From positions 1 to 64,000 of the forward strand of contig JAFTKO010000016.1 in assembly GCA_017453205.1 (NCBI GenBank): a stretch of DNA of 64,000 nt, read 5' to 3'. The stretch comes from Clostridia bacterium (GTDB lineage: Bacteria > Bacillota > Clostridia > Oscillospirales > CAG-272). The translations under genes were made by a program, and so were the position numbers. The notes beneath the pieces were generated by a model that ran no database searches, was not told the origin of the DNA, and saw only the letters and a list, made by a program, of their open reading frames with translations. Below are positions 22,538 to 30,176 of this stretch, piece by piece; position 1 is the stretch's first letter; each line of letters begins with the position of its first letter.

Positions 22538-23173
22538 TTAAAGAGAGAGCAAAAAGCTGCCGAGTCTGTCCGCAAGCTTTTTGGCACCGGCGTTGTTGGG
22601 GTGCAGACCGTCGGGCGCGTATGCTTCACGATGTACGGCCAATTGCGGCTGAATGCCCGAAGTGGCATAAAGATCCAACACAGGGATGGCGTAGATCTCG
22701 GCGACCTCGCGGATGGCATGCACGTAAGCCGAGAGCGGCTGTTTGTTGGGCTGTTCCTCTACAGCGCGATGCAAGGGTGTCATAAAGACGATGGTTGCGG
22801 TGGGGAAGCGCTCGATCAAGCTTGTCATCAGTTCGTGGCAAGCGCCGTAAAAGGTATCCTTGGTGCGGTCCTCGGGAGCGCCGAACGGCGCGTCACCGTG
22901 ACCGAAATCATTCGTGCCGCCAAATACTACCACGATGTCGGCGTCCTCGTCCATTTCGGCAACACGGGAGCAAAAATCAAGGTCAAAGCGCGGATTGGGG
23001 TACGGCGTGTATTGACGGGCAATACGTGTTCCGCTGATGCCGTAATTGCGAACAACTGCAGGCTCGAACTTTCTTTTAAAAACTTCTACGTATTTAAACT
23101 CGGGTGCACTGACGCCAACGCCTTCCGTAATGCTGTCCCCCAAAAAATTGATCTTTTTATTTTTGATCTCCAT
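22538..23173 (-). CDS. SGNH/GDSL-type esterase
   Basis: 211 residues from ATG 23173, with GGAGG nine bases upstream; a TTG two codons earlier is too close to that site. Block I is FLGDSIT with nucleophile S14, block III is FGGTNDFGHGD (oxyanion Asn), and block V is DGLHPN, giving the catalytic Asp-His pair. No signal peptide. The family contains acyl-hydrolases, carbohydrate deacetylases and lysophospholipases; the substrate here is not visible. A consensus promoter lies upstream. Confidence 0.88.
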   Translation of the reverse strand: MEIKNKKINFLGDSITEGVGVSAPEFKYVEVFKRKFEPAVVRNYGISGTRIARQYTPYPNPRFDLDFCSRVAEMDEDADIVVVFGGTNDFGHGDAPFGAPEDRTKDTFYGACHELMTSLIERFPTATIVFMTPLHRAVEEQPNKQPLSAYVHAIREVAEIYAIPVLDLYATSGIQPQLAVHREAYAPDGLHPNNAGAKKLADRLGSFLLSL

Positions 23174-23208
23174 TTTCAAAATCCTCCAATATTAGTTTCA
23201 CTGTGATT

Positions 23209-23237
23209 ATTATACAACAGTTGAAAACTTTTGTCAA
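23209..23237 (-). promoter_or_regulatory. Promoter of the SGNH hydrolase gene
   Basis: Reverse-strand TTGACA (23237-23232), 17-bp spacer, TATAAT (23214-23209). Confidence 0.85.
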
Positions 23238-23276
23238 TCCAAAATCTTGACAAATTTTATTTTTTTCTTTCGTATC

Positions 23277-23305
23277 TTGAAAAATATAAAATAATCGGAT
23301 ATAAT
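23277..23305 (+). promoter_or_regulatory. Promoter of the ProX operon
   Basis: TTGAAA (23277-23282), 17-bp spacer, TATAAT (23300-23305). The resulting leader of about 95 nt contains a copy of the dispersed hairpin. Confidence 0.78.
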
Positions 23306-23344
23306 ATAACTGTTATGATAAAAAGACCGCAAAGCGAATTGCGT

Positions 23345-23400
23345 AAAAGTTTTTGGGGAGGTTTGGGAGGTGCTTTTTCAAAGAAGCCCTCCCGTGAGAA
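23345..23400. repeat. Dispersed hairpin copy 2
   Basis: AAAAGTTTTTGGGG followed by a hairpin with base stem GGGAGG (23365-23370) / CCTCCC (23388-23393) and an apex GCTT...AAGC. Same layout as the other copies. It lies in the 5' leader of the ProX gene. Confidence 0.6.
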
Positions 23401-23405
23401 AAGCA

Positions 23406-23957
23406 ATGATATTACAAACAGGCAGACCGCAGGATATTGCGGGCAGAGAAACACGCGAGGTGCGTACATACAACAAGTTGGACGAGCTGGATATTTTCTA
23501 TCAGCGGCTTGACCATGCGTCCGCCGACACGATGGAGATATGCCGTGAGATTGAAAAGAGCCTTTCGGCGGTTATTTGCAAGAACCTTTTGCTTTGCAAT
23601 CGGCAGGGGACGGCGTTCTATCTTTTGATGATGCCGGGGGACAAGCCCTTTCGCACCAAGGAACTCTCGGCGCAGATCAACTCGGCGCGTCTGTCGTTTG
23701 CAAGTCCCGAGAAGATGGAGGAATACCTTGACCTCCACCCAGGCGCGGTCAGCGTCATGGGGTTGATGAACGACACCGAAAATCACGTACAACTCCTCAT
23801 TGACGAGGATGTACTGACGGGAGAATGGCTCGGCTGTCACCCTTGCGTCAACACCTCCAGTCTGAGACTGCGCACCGCCGATGTTTTGAATATTTTTTTG
23901 CCCGCCGTACATCACGGCTATCGCACCGTACATTTGGACGGGGGAGATCCCGCATGA
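23406..23957 (+). CDS. proX: Prolyl-tRNA editing protein (ProX/PrdX, YbaK fold)
   Basis: 183 residues. Free-standing trans-editing domain that deacylates Ala-tRNA(Pro), or similar mischarged tRNA, in the cytoplasm. Family features include CKNLLLCNRQGTAFYLLMM, the catalytic-loop region FRTKELSAQINSARLSFA, VSVMGLMND and GCHPCVNTSSL. Start ATG 23406 fits family length; the ribosome binding site is poor (GAGAAAAG). The stop overlaps the next start by four bases (ATGA), so it is cotranscribed and translationally coupled with the DNA glycosylase. Confidence 0.9.
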   Translation: MILQTGRPQDIAGRETREVRTYNKLDELDIFYQRLDHASADTMEICREIEKSLSAVICKNLLLCNRQGTAFYLLMMPGDKPFRTKELSAQINSARLSFASPEKMEEYLDLHPGAVSVMGLMNDTENHVQLLIDEDVLTGEWLGCHPCVNTSSLRLRTADVLNIFLPAVHHGYRTVHLDGGDPA

Positions 23958-24472
23958 CGCAACTGCACAATATCGCGCCCGTATACGACCAAAACAGCCG
24001 TATTTTGATCTTGGGGAGCTTTCCGTCGGTGCGCTCGCGTGAGGTCGGATTTTTTTACGGACACCCGCAAAACCGATTTTGGCGGACACTTGCCCATGTG
24101 TTGGGGGATGAAATTCCCCGGACGGTGGAACAAAAGAAGGTATTTCTGCTTTCCCACGGCATCGCGCTTTGGGATGTGATCGCATCTTGCGAGATCACGG
24201 GCTCTTCGGATAGCTCGATCAAAGATGCTGTTCCCAACGACATCGGCGGTATTTTGGACGCGGCACCGATCGAGCGCATTTTTACCAACGGTGCCACCGC
24301 GTACCGCCTCTATTGCCGTTATCTCCAACCCGTGACGGGCAGAGAAGCGATGTGTTTGCCGTCCACCAGTCCCGCCAACGCCGTATGGACACAAGCTCGT
24401 TTGGATGAGGCATGGGCGGTAGTCGGAAAGAGAAATGCGATGCCTTTCATCGGAGAAAAAGAGCGCTTTTGA
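23954..24472 (+). CDS. Mug-type uracil/hypoxanthine DNA glycosylase
   Basis: 172 residues from ATG 23954, overlapping the ProX stop. The motif ILGSFPSVRS and the following FFYGHPQNRFW are typical of the DNA-deoxyinosine/G:T-mismatch glycosylase branch of the uracil-DNA glycosylase fold. SPANAVWT near the C-terminus is the second active-site loop (LPSTSPANA). Role: base excision of deaminated bases. It has no obvious functional link to ProX beyond quality control. Confidence 0.88.
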   Translation: MTQLHNIAPVYDQNSRILILGSFPSVRSREVGFFYGHPQNRFWRTLAHVLGDEIPRTVEQKKVFLLSHGIALWDVIASCEITGSSDSSIKDAVPNDIGGILDAAPIERIFTNGATAYRLYCRYLQPVTGREAMCLPSTSPANAVWTQARLDEAWAVVGKRNAMPFIGEKERF

Positions 24473-24487
24473 AGAGGATACAGAACC

Positions 24488-25201
24488 ATGGTGAAAAAAA
24501 TTACATTGAACGGGCGAACGGTCACATACGAGCTGCAAAGAAAAAATGTCAAGAACATCAATCTTCGTATCAAAGCCGACGGAAGCGTTACGGTCTCAGC
24601 GAACCGCAGAGTTCCCGTGCGTGTGATCGAGGATTTTATGCGCATCAAAGCCGATTTTATCTTAAAAGCGCTTGCACGCTGTGAAGAGATCGCCCAAAAT
24701 ACGCCCGCGCCAAAGGCTTACACGGAGGGGGAAGTGTTCCGTATTTTGGGAGAGGATCGCATATTACACGTGACAGTGGGGAAGAAAAACACGGTTACAG
24801 ACGATGGGGAGCGCATTACCATGACCGTAAAGGATGTCGGCAACTTCGATCAAAAAAGCGCATTGATGGAAAAATGGAAGATGGCGCTTTGCCAAGCCAC
24901 GGTAAAGGCATTGTGTGAAAAGGTCTATCCCGCGTTTCAAGCTTACGGGATCCCGTTTCCGACGCTTCGTTTTCGGCATATGACCTCGCGTTGGGGGAGC
25001 TGTCAGGTGCAAAAGGGCGTTTTGACCTTTAATTACGCGTTGGTCGAACAGCCACTCCCATGCATCGAGTATGTGGTGGTGCATGAGTTTACGCATTTTT
25101 TGCAACCCGATCACTCGCCCAAATTTTATCAACAGCTTTCCTTGTTTTTGCCCGATTGGAGGGAACACAAACAAATGCTGGAGACAAACCAACGCGACTA
25201 A
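24488..25201 (+). CDS. YgjP-type zinc metallopeptidase (DUF45)
   Basis: 237 residues. H199-E-F-T-H203 with H209 downstream (PDHSPKFY) provides the zinc ligands. SRWGSC at 167-172 is the family hallmark. The N-terminal half is a beta-rich domain found in all YgjP/DUF45 proteins. Cytoplasmic; the substrate is unknown, though the family is often linked to restriction or repair genes. It follows the glycosylase by 15 nt, with GAGGA before the ATG, and is the last gene of this operon. Confidence 0.9.
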   Translation: MVKKITLNGRTVTYELQRKNVKNINLRIKADGSVTVSANRRVPVRVIEDFMRIKADFILKALARCEEIAQNTPAPKAYTEGEVFRILGEDRILHVTVGKKNTVTDDGERITMTVKDVGNFDQKSALMEKWKMALCQATVKALCEKVYPAFQAYGIPFPTLRFRHMTSRWGSCQVQKGVLTFNYALVEQPLPCIEYVVVHEFTHFLQPDHSPKFYQQLSLFLPDWREHKQMLETNQRD

Positions 25202-25238
25202 TGCAAAAACAATATTTTTTTCTAATGATATAATAGTT

Positions 25239-25427
25239 TTATTGATCATCATCTTCCGATTGTTCACTTGCTTCCTCGCAAATACTTCTTTGTGTTGCGA
25301 TGGTTGCCATCGTATCGCCAAGCTGTGACAAAACCGCCGCAAGCAGATTTAGTTCGTTTACGGTCAGTCTGCACGCGATGGCATTGGCAAGTGCGGTAAT
25401 GGATGCGGTCAGTTCGCACGGATTCAC
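25239..25427 (-). CDS. Small DUF6774-like protein
   Basis: 62 residues starting with GTG at 25427; GGGGTG lies eight bases upstream. The sequence MNPCELTASITALANAIAC followed by LAAVLSQLGDTMATIA resembles the short DUF6774 proteins found in many Clostridia, then ends in an acidic tail (EEASEQSEDDDQ). Two short amphipathic helices are likely. No function is known. It stands alone and converges on the YgjP gene. Confidence 0.62.
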   Translation of the reverse strand: MNPCELTASITALANAIACRLTVNELNLLAAVLSQLGDTMATIATQRSICEEASEQSEDDDQ

Positions 25428-25441
25428 AATATATCACCCCA

Positions 25442-25591
25442 AGCATAGTATATGCGACATACTGGCGTGCGGTACTTGAAAGCATTCTCGGTTTTTACCG
25501 CCGGGAAAGTCTTGAATGTCAACTGAAATATAAAAAGGATGTTGCCGATGAACAGGATATGATTGAGGAATTCAAATCTTGTGCCGATTAA
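25442..25591 (+). other. Possible gene fragment, unassigned
   Basis: An open frame on the plus strand, ending at TAA 25591, contains a protein-like run YWRAVLESILGFYRRESLEC followed by a charged C-terminus. There is no ribosome binding site or start that I trust, and the upstream part overlaps the DUF6774-like gene. It may be a decayed gene end. Low confidence. Confidence 0.2.
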
Positions 25592-25648
25592 TTCCGTTGG
25601 GGGATTCTTGTGTTTTCGGTTCCCCGATCATTAAAATATTCAATATAA

Positions 25649-25701
25649 AAAGCAGAGCCGATGACCCGTGAGTAGATCACGAGTTCATCGGCTCTGCTTT
25701 T
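25649..25701. terminator. Hairpin at the end of the response-regulator fragment
   Basis: AAAAGCAGAGCCGATGA pairs with TCATCGGCTCTGCTTTT, with an internal CGTGA/TCACG stem. It is a perfect, symmetrical, bidirectional terminator-like hairpin. The stop codon of the response-regulator fragment lies inside the stem. Confidence 0.85.
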
Positions 25702-25801
25702 CTGCGACATAGGCAAGATAACCGTAGTCTTGTAAATGGTCGGCAAGCAGCTCTGTGAGCATAGCCTCATCATCGACGATCAATATTTTATAAGCCATCA
25801 T
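25685..25801 (-). pseudogene. Truncated response regulator receiver domain
   Basis: Start ATG 25801 has a perfect GGAGG. The 38 codons read MMAYKILIVDDEAMLTELL and continue in OmpR-type receiver sequence (ADHLQDYGY), with the acidic pair DD of the phosphorylation pocket. The frame then hits a stop inside a terminator hairpin, well before the phospho-acceptor Asp region. The fragment keeps a functional-looking translation start but cannot fold as a receiver domain. It is probably the residue of a deleted two-component system. Confidence 0.7.
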
Positions 25802-25902
25802 AATCCCTCCAATCTGTATAAGGATATATTAGATACGGTGAACGGAATAATAGTGTCGTGATCTAATCGGTTTTGAAAGAGTCTCGAAAAAAATGAAAAA
25901 AG

Positions 25903-25938
25903 TTGGCACAGTGTGGCACAAGTTGGCACACTTGGCAC
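25903..25938. repeat. Four phased TGGCAC repeats upstream of the phage head operon
   Basis: TGGCAC occurs at 25904-25909, 25914-25919, 25924-25929 and 25933-25938, i.e. at 10, 10 and 9 bp intervals on one face of the helix. The array ends 56 bp before the terminase small-subunit start. It could be an operator or a terminase recognition (pac-like) site. A 22-codon frame across it exists but lacks a convincing ribosome binding site. Confidence 0.7.
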
Positions 25939-25994
25939 GGTTGCGCGTGGTAAAATCTTAATGCACAGAGCAAAAAGGAGGTGATACCCTTGGT

Positions 25995-26390
25995 ATGAAC
26001 GAAACCATGAAGGAGTGCGAGACGAACGCACTGCTGTGCGCGGCGGAGGACGGAAGTCTTTCGCGAAAGCTGAAAAAATATCTGCGGAGCTGTCGCCCGC
26101 CCGAGGATGCCGACCCCAAAAAGGATCCGGGACGGCTTCCCACGCTTGCCGGCTTTTGCGGGATGCTCGGTTGCGGCATTGCCTCGGCAGAGGAGTTGCG
26201 GTGCACGTATCCGTCACAGTTCGACTATGTTGCGGCGATCTTAGAGGACGAGGCGCTCAACTCCGGACGCTCGCCCGCCATCGTCAACGCCTATCTCAAG
26301 GAGCGTCTCGGTTACGGAGACAAGCCCGAGAATACGGGCGAGGCATTACAGCTGGTCTTTGCGCATGACATTCTGGAGGACGGAGAATGA
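25995..26390 (+). CDS. Phage terminase small subunit-like protein
   Basis: 131 residues, preceded by AAAGGAGGTGAT. Acidic and basic helical N-terminus, Cys-containing middle (GFCGMLGCGIASAEELR) and a helical C-terminal half (SPAIVNAYLKERLGYGDK). I assign it mainly from position: it overlaps the large terminase start by ATGA, the normal place and coupling for TerS, and the size fits. In known phages TerS recognises the packaging site and delivers DNA to TerL. Sequence alone is not diagnostic. Confidence 0.65.
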   Translation: MNETMKECETNALLCAAEDGSLSRKLKKYLRSCRPPEDADPKKDPGRLPTLAGFCGMLGCGIASAEELRCTYPSQFDYVAAILEDEALNSGRSPAIVNAYLKERLGYGDKPENTGEALQLVFAHDILEDGE

Positions 26391-27712
26391 GCACGGGAGA
26401 ACACGTTTTGAAGATCGGCGGTGTGCCGAATGAAAAACAGAAGCGCTTCTTCGCCTCGCGTGCCCGTTACACGGCATACGGCGGCTCCCGCGGAGGTGGA
26501 AAGTCCTGGGCGCTGCGGCGCAAGCTGGTCGGTCTTTGTCTGCGTTATGCGGGCATCCGATGCCTGTTGGTGCGGCGCTCCTACGCCGAGCTCAAAGCCA
26601 ACCATGTGCGCCCGTTGCTTGCCGAGTACGGGGAGCTGATCCGCTATCGGGAGAGCGAAAAATGCCTGTACTTTCCAAACGGGAGCAGTATTGCGTTGGG
26701 CTATTGCGCCTCGATGCGGGACTGTTTGCGGTATCAAGGACAAGAATACGACATCATTGCCATTGATGAAGCGACACAGCTGAGTGAGCATCAGTTTTCC
26801 ATTTTCAAGGCATGTTTGCGCGGTGTGAGTGATGCGCCGCGGCGTATGTACTTGACCTGCAACCCCGGCGGGATCGGGCATGCGTGGGTGAAACGGCTGT
26901 TTGTTGACCGCAAGTTTGAGGGAGACGAGCGTCCCGAGGACTATGTCTTTATCCCCGCGCAGGTCTACGACAATCCCGTGCTGATGCAAGCCGACCCCGA
27001 CTATGTCCGTCAGCTCGAAAGCCTGCCCAAAAAGCTGAGGGACGCTTGGCTCCTTGGGCGGTGGGATGTGTTTGAGGGACAGTTTTTTCCCGAATTTCGC
27101 TATGACGTACACGTGCTCCCGCCCGCAAAACTGCCGACGCGGCTGCGTAGGTTTGCCGCCTTTGATTACGGCTTGGATATGCTGGCAGCGCTGTTGTTGG
27201 GCGCGGACGGTGAGGGCAACCTGTTTGTCTTGCGCGAGGTCTGCCGTCCCGATCTGACCTTGCGTGCGGCGGGCGAGGCGGTGGCAGAGCTGTGCGCGGG
27301 AGAGAACGTCGAGTACGCGGTGGCGTCGCCCGACCTGTGGAACCGCCGACAGGACACGGGGCGGAGCGGCTTTGAGATCATGCAAGGCGTGCGCGGAATG
27401 CCGCCGATGTGCGCGGCGGATGACCGACGTATCCCCGGTTGGCGTGTGTTGCGCGAATACCTCAATGAAGAAAGCGCCTCGCCCGTGCTCCGTATCAGCG
27501 CGGATTGCAGGGTGCTGACCGAGTCACTCCCCGCACTGCTTTCGGATGCGACACGTCCCGAGGACGCGTCGGGAGAGCCGCATGCCGTGACGCACGCGCC
27601 CGAGGCGTTGCGCTACGCGGTGATGAGCCGTTATGCGTCATGGTCGGAAAACGAAGAGCCCGACCGCAATTTCCGATTTTTTCATCAAAAAAATAACAAT
27701 CGGTTTCTCTAA
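26387..27712 (+). CDS. Phage terminase large subunit
   Basis: 441-residue DNA-packaging motor. The ATPase has a Walker A GGSRGGGKS (32-40) and Walker B IIAIDEA with D127/E128; the coupling motif TCNPGG is at about 157-162. The RNase H-like nuclease domain begins at FAAFDYGLD with D260, and a later acidic/His segment (AVTHAPEALRY) fits the last nuclease motif. No frameshift or missing motif, so it should be active. Cotranscribed with the small subunit. A 326-bp gap with host-type repeats separates it from the next head gene. Confidence 0.93.
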   Translation: MSTGEHVLKIGGVPNEKQKRFFASRARYTAYGGSRGGGKSWALRRKLVGLCLRYAGIRCLLVRRSYAELKANHVRPLLAEYGELIRYRESEKCLYFPNGSSIALGYCASMRDCLRYQGQEYDIIAIDEATQLSEHQFSIFKACLRGVSDAPRRMYLTCNPGGIGHAWVKRLFVDRKFEGDERPEDYVFIPAQVYDNPVLMQADPDYVRQLESLPKKLRDAWLLGRWDVFEGQFFPEFRYDVHVLPPAKLPTRLRRFAAFDYGLDMLAALLLGADGEGNLFVLREVCRPDLTLRAAGEAVAELCAGENVEYAVASPDLWNRRQDTGRSGFEIMQGVRGMPPMCAADDRRIPGWRVLREYLNEESASPVLRISADCRVLTESLPALLSDATRPEDASGEPHAVTHAPEALRYAVMSRYASWSENEEPDRNFRFFHQKNNNRFL

Positions 27713-28038
27713 ATAAAATATCAAATCGCAAAGCTAAATGGTAGACCTAAACAGCGCTTTACATCAGTTTGGTGAAAGTTTTGGTCGAGCTTTTTCAAAA
27801 GCTCGCGGAGTGAAGAGGCAGCGCCTCTTCTCGCCCTCCGCAGAGGGCGAAAGTTCTCTTTCGGCGCTGTGTCCACTTGTGGGCATCGGTCGCTTGCGAC
27901 CTTTTCTTCTTTGCAAGCTTTTTCTTTGCACCTATATGGTCAAAGAAAAAGCGGCTGACAAGTTTTTGTAAGCTAACATTTATTTGCTTGATAAAGACGC
28001 TCTGTGTATTCGGAGAACCGAGAGAAAGGAGAAAACAA
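27713..28038. repeat. Repeat-filled gap inside the phage head operon (hairpin copy 3)
   Basis: Contains dispersed hairpin copy 3: CGAGCTTTT 27786-27794 against AAAAGCTCG 27797-27805, loop TC. It is followed by smaller hairpins (CGCCCT/AGGGCG, GGTCGC/GCGACC) and a TTTCTTTG/CAAAGAAA stem whose sequence recurs inverted near 57763-57790. No ORF that I trust. These are host-type intergenic repeats, not phage sequence. Confidence 0.7.
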
Positions 28039-29739
28039 ATGTCAAAAATCAAACCGCGGCGTGCCGATGTCAAAGAGGTATTTGACGGCTTTGCGGGGCT
28101 GGGAACAGCAAAGATGCTCGGCGATACGGCGGCAGAGCTGTGCAACTTCCGTTTGCTTGCCGACGGCTCGTTGGAAAAACGGTGCGGCTGGCAGGTGTGG
28201 GAGGAGCTGCTTGGCGAGGTGCGCGGGGTGTGGCAGGGGCCGATGGACGGGACGTCTTGCGTTTTTGCTGTCAGTGAGGACACCGTGTACCGCATCGCCA
28301 ACGGGCGCAAAACAGCGGTCGGCGGGCTGATGTATTCCTCGGGACGGGTCGAGTTCGTGCTCTACCGCGGACATCTCTACCTGTTGGACGGGGACCGGAT
28401 CTACGTCTACGCCGAGGCGCTCGACACCTTTGAGGCGGCGCCCGGATATGCGCCGATGTACGGGCGCAACTGGCACCCTACTGAGTGGGGGGAGGTCAAC
28501 GAGCCGCTCAACCTGTTTTCCAAACGTCTGCGCGTGCACTATTACAACAGCACGGGGACAACGACCTTCATCCTGCCGTATTATGCCCAAAGCATTGACC
28601 TTGTGCGTGTGGACAATGCCGCGACCACGGGCTACAGCTTTACGGCGGGCTCCAACAGCATCACGCTGTCAAGTGTAGGGGCATATGTCGAGATCGCGTT
28701 TACCATGCTGTACACTTCTACGCTCTACACACAGCTCCAAACTTGTACCCGCGCATTTTTGGACTACGCGGGGGACCGTGAGGCACTGCTCCTGTGGGGC
28801 GGTGAGGCGGGGGAAACGCTGTTCTGCTCGGCACAGGTCGACGGCAATATGCTCAACGCGTGCAAGGTCGCGTATACCGACGCCGACCCGCTTTACTGCA
28901 AGGCGAGCGGTGTGCTGACAGTGGGAGACCGATTGCATCCCGTTACAACGCTGTGCCACGACCGTGACCGCATCCTTGCGTTTCACGCCTTGGGCGCGGC
29001 TTCGGTCACGCTCTCCGAGGAGGACGACACCGTGGACAGCTACGCGCTGTTGCGGGGCGTGGGATGCACGGCGCACATCGACTTGACGCTGAACGGGGAC
29101 ACCGTCATCCTCAACGAGGGCGGGATCTTCAAGCTGTCGTCGACCGCCGCCGAGCCCGACGATTTTGAACTGACCTGTCTTTCCGACGGGGTGCGCGGCA
29201 TGCTGACGGCGTCCTTTTTGAAAAACGCGACGGCGTTTGCCGATACGGCGCATGGGGAGCTGTGGTTCCGCGATGTGACCGACACGGCGGGGACCGTTTG
29301 GGTGTATCACACGGTGAGAAAACAGTGGTATACCTTTGATGGGATGGTTGCCGACTTCTTCCTGTCTGTTGACGGCTGTTGCGGCTTTGCGTCGGACAAT
29401 CAAATTTGCCTGTTTGACGAGACGCTGACCACCGACGGCGGTGCGGCGTTCCAAGCGGTGTGGCAAAGCGGCTGGCTGGGCTTTTCCTCGCCCGAGGCAG
29501 TCAAACGGTCGCTGCGCATGACGCTTTGCGCCGAGGGCGCGGGGAACACGGCGGAGCTTACTTTTCAAACCGAAAAGCGGGAGCGGATGATCTCTTTGCA
29601 AAGCGACGCGGAGGGAGATCCCGTGCTGTTCGACCGCCGTCTGACACTTGGGAGATTTACACTTTTGCGCGTCCGTCTTTGCGACAGCGGCACGGCGCGA
29701 TCCCGATACGGTCGGCTGGCGTTGTATGCAAATTTGTAA
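28039..29739 (+). CDS. Phage structural protein, gp10-like beta-propeller (packaged-DNA stabilisation type)
   Basis: 566 residues from ATG 28039 (AAAGGAG upstream). The frame is open to 27877, but that part lies in repeat DNA. The N-terminal pattern, in which a GLGTAKMLGDTAAELCNFR segment precedes LADGSLEKRCGW, is typical of phage head/tail-junction proteins that begin 'N-x-R-x-x-x-D-G-x-L-x-K-R'. The rest is beta-rich with repeated blades, fitting a gp10-like hub or stopper. It sits between terminase and portal, an unusual order. Function inferred from pattern and context. Confidence 0.6.
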   Translation: MSKIKPRRADVKEVFDGFAGLGTAKMLGDTAAELCNFRLLADGSLEKRCGWQVWEELLGEVRGVWQGPMDGTSCVFAVSEDTVYRIANGRKTAVGGLMYSSGRVEFVLYRGHLYLLDGDRIYVYAEALDTFEAAPGYAPMYGRNWHPTEWGEVNEPLNLFSKRLRVHYYNSTGTTTFILPYYAQSIDLVRVDNAATTGYSFTAGSNSITLSSVGAYVEIAFTMLYTSTLYTQLQTCTRAFLDYAGDREALLLWGGEAGETLFCSAQVDGNMLNACKVAYTDADPLYCKASGVLTVGDRLHPVTTLCHDRDRILAFHALGAASVTLSEEDDTVDSYALLRGVGCTAHIDLTLNGDTVILNEGGIFKLSSTAAEPDDFELTCLSDGVRGMLTASFLKNATAFADTAHGELWFRDVTDTAGTVWVYHTVRKQWYTFDGMVADFFLSVDGCCGFASDNQICLFDETLTTDGGAAFQAVWQSGWLGFSSPEAVKRSLRMTLCAEGAGNTAELTFQTEKRERMISLQSDAEGDPVLFDRRLTLGRFTLLRVRLCDSGTARSRYGRLALYANL

Positions 29740-30176
29740 CACGCTTTTTGTCGGAAACTTCTTGAAATGAAGAAAACAGTTAGTTTCATAAGGTCTCTCC
29801 CTCACCCGCTGCGCGGGAGCGTAAAGTCGCTTTAGTGACTGTGGCGCTTGCGCCTTTCCTCGTCAGAAGGAGCCATAAAAAGTGACCATGCCAACTTTGT
29901 TTCGGCAAAAGTAACTTTGTGGACCATTTTGGGTGGTGGTAACCGCTTTCTCCCATGGAGAAAGTGTAATGGTCAGCGGGAGCTATTGCTTAGAATGGCG
30001 AATAAACATTCCCATACCGTCAGAAAACTGACGAAAGAGGTACGAACATTCCCATGATACCAAAGTATAAAATGCGTTGAAAGTTTTGAGGGGTGTGGGG
30101 AACTTTTTCAAAAGTTCCCCACGGAAAAAACATTGAAAAGTTTTCTGACAAAAACTACGAAAAAGAAAGGAGTATT
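29740..30176. repeat. 437-bp gap with long repeat module, copy L1, and hairpin copy 4
   Basis: From about 29790 it holds a CTCCCTCACCCGC/GCGGGAG-type element, then the long dispersed module (about 29911-30123). That module has a stem ACCATT...AATGGT, an inner CTTTCTCC/GGAGAAAG hairpin, the conserved phrase GGGAGCTATTGCTTAGAAT and two CATTCCCAT words. It ends in hairpin copy 4 (30096-30108 with 30111-30123, 13 bp perfect, loop TC). No gene is seen. The portal gene's Shine-Dalgarno follows at 30167. Confidence 0.75.

Noticed and set aside
25893..25961. 22-codon ORF across the TGGCAC array
   Set aside because: No adequate ribosome binding site, and the repeat structure explains the sequence better.
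27877..28038. N-terminal extension of the gp10-like protein with a membrane-like segment
   Set aside because: It is translated repeat DNA; the internal ATG has a proper Shine-Dalgarno and the phage-like N-terminus.
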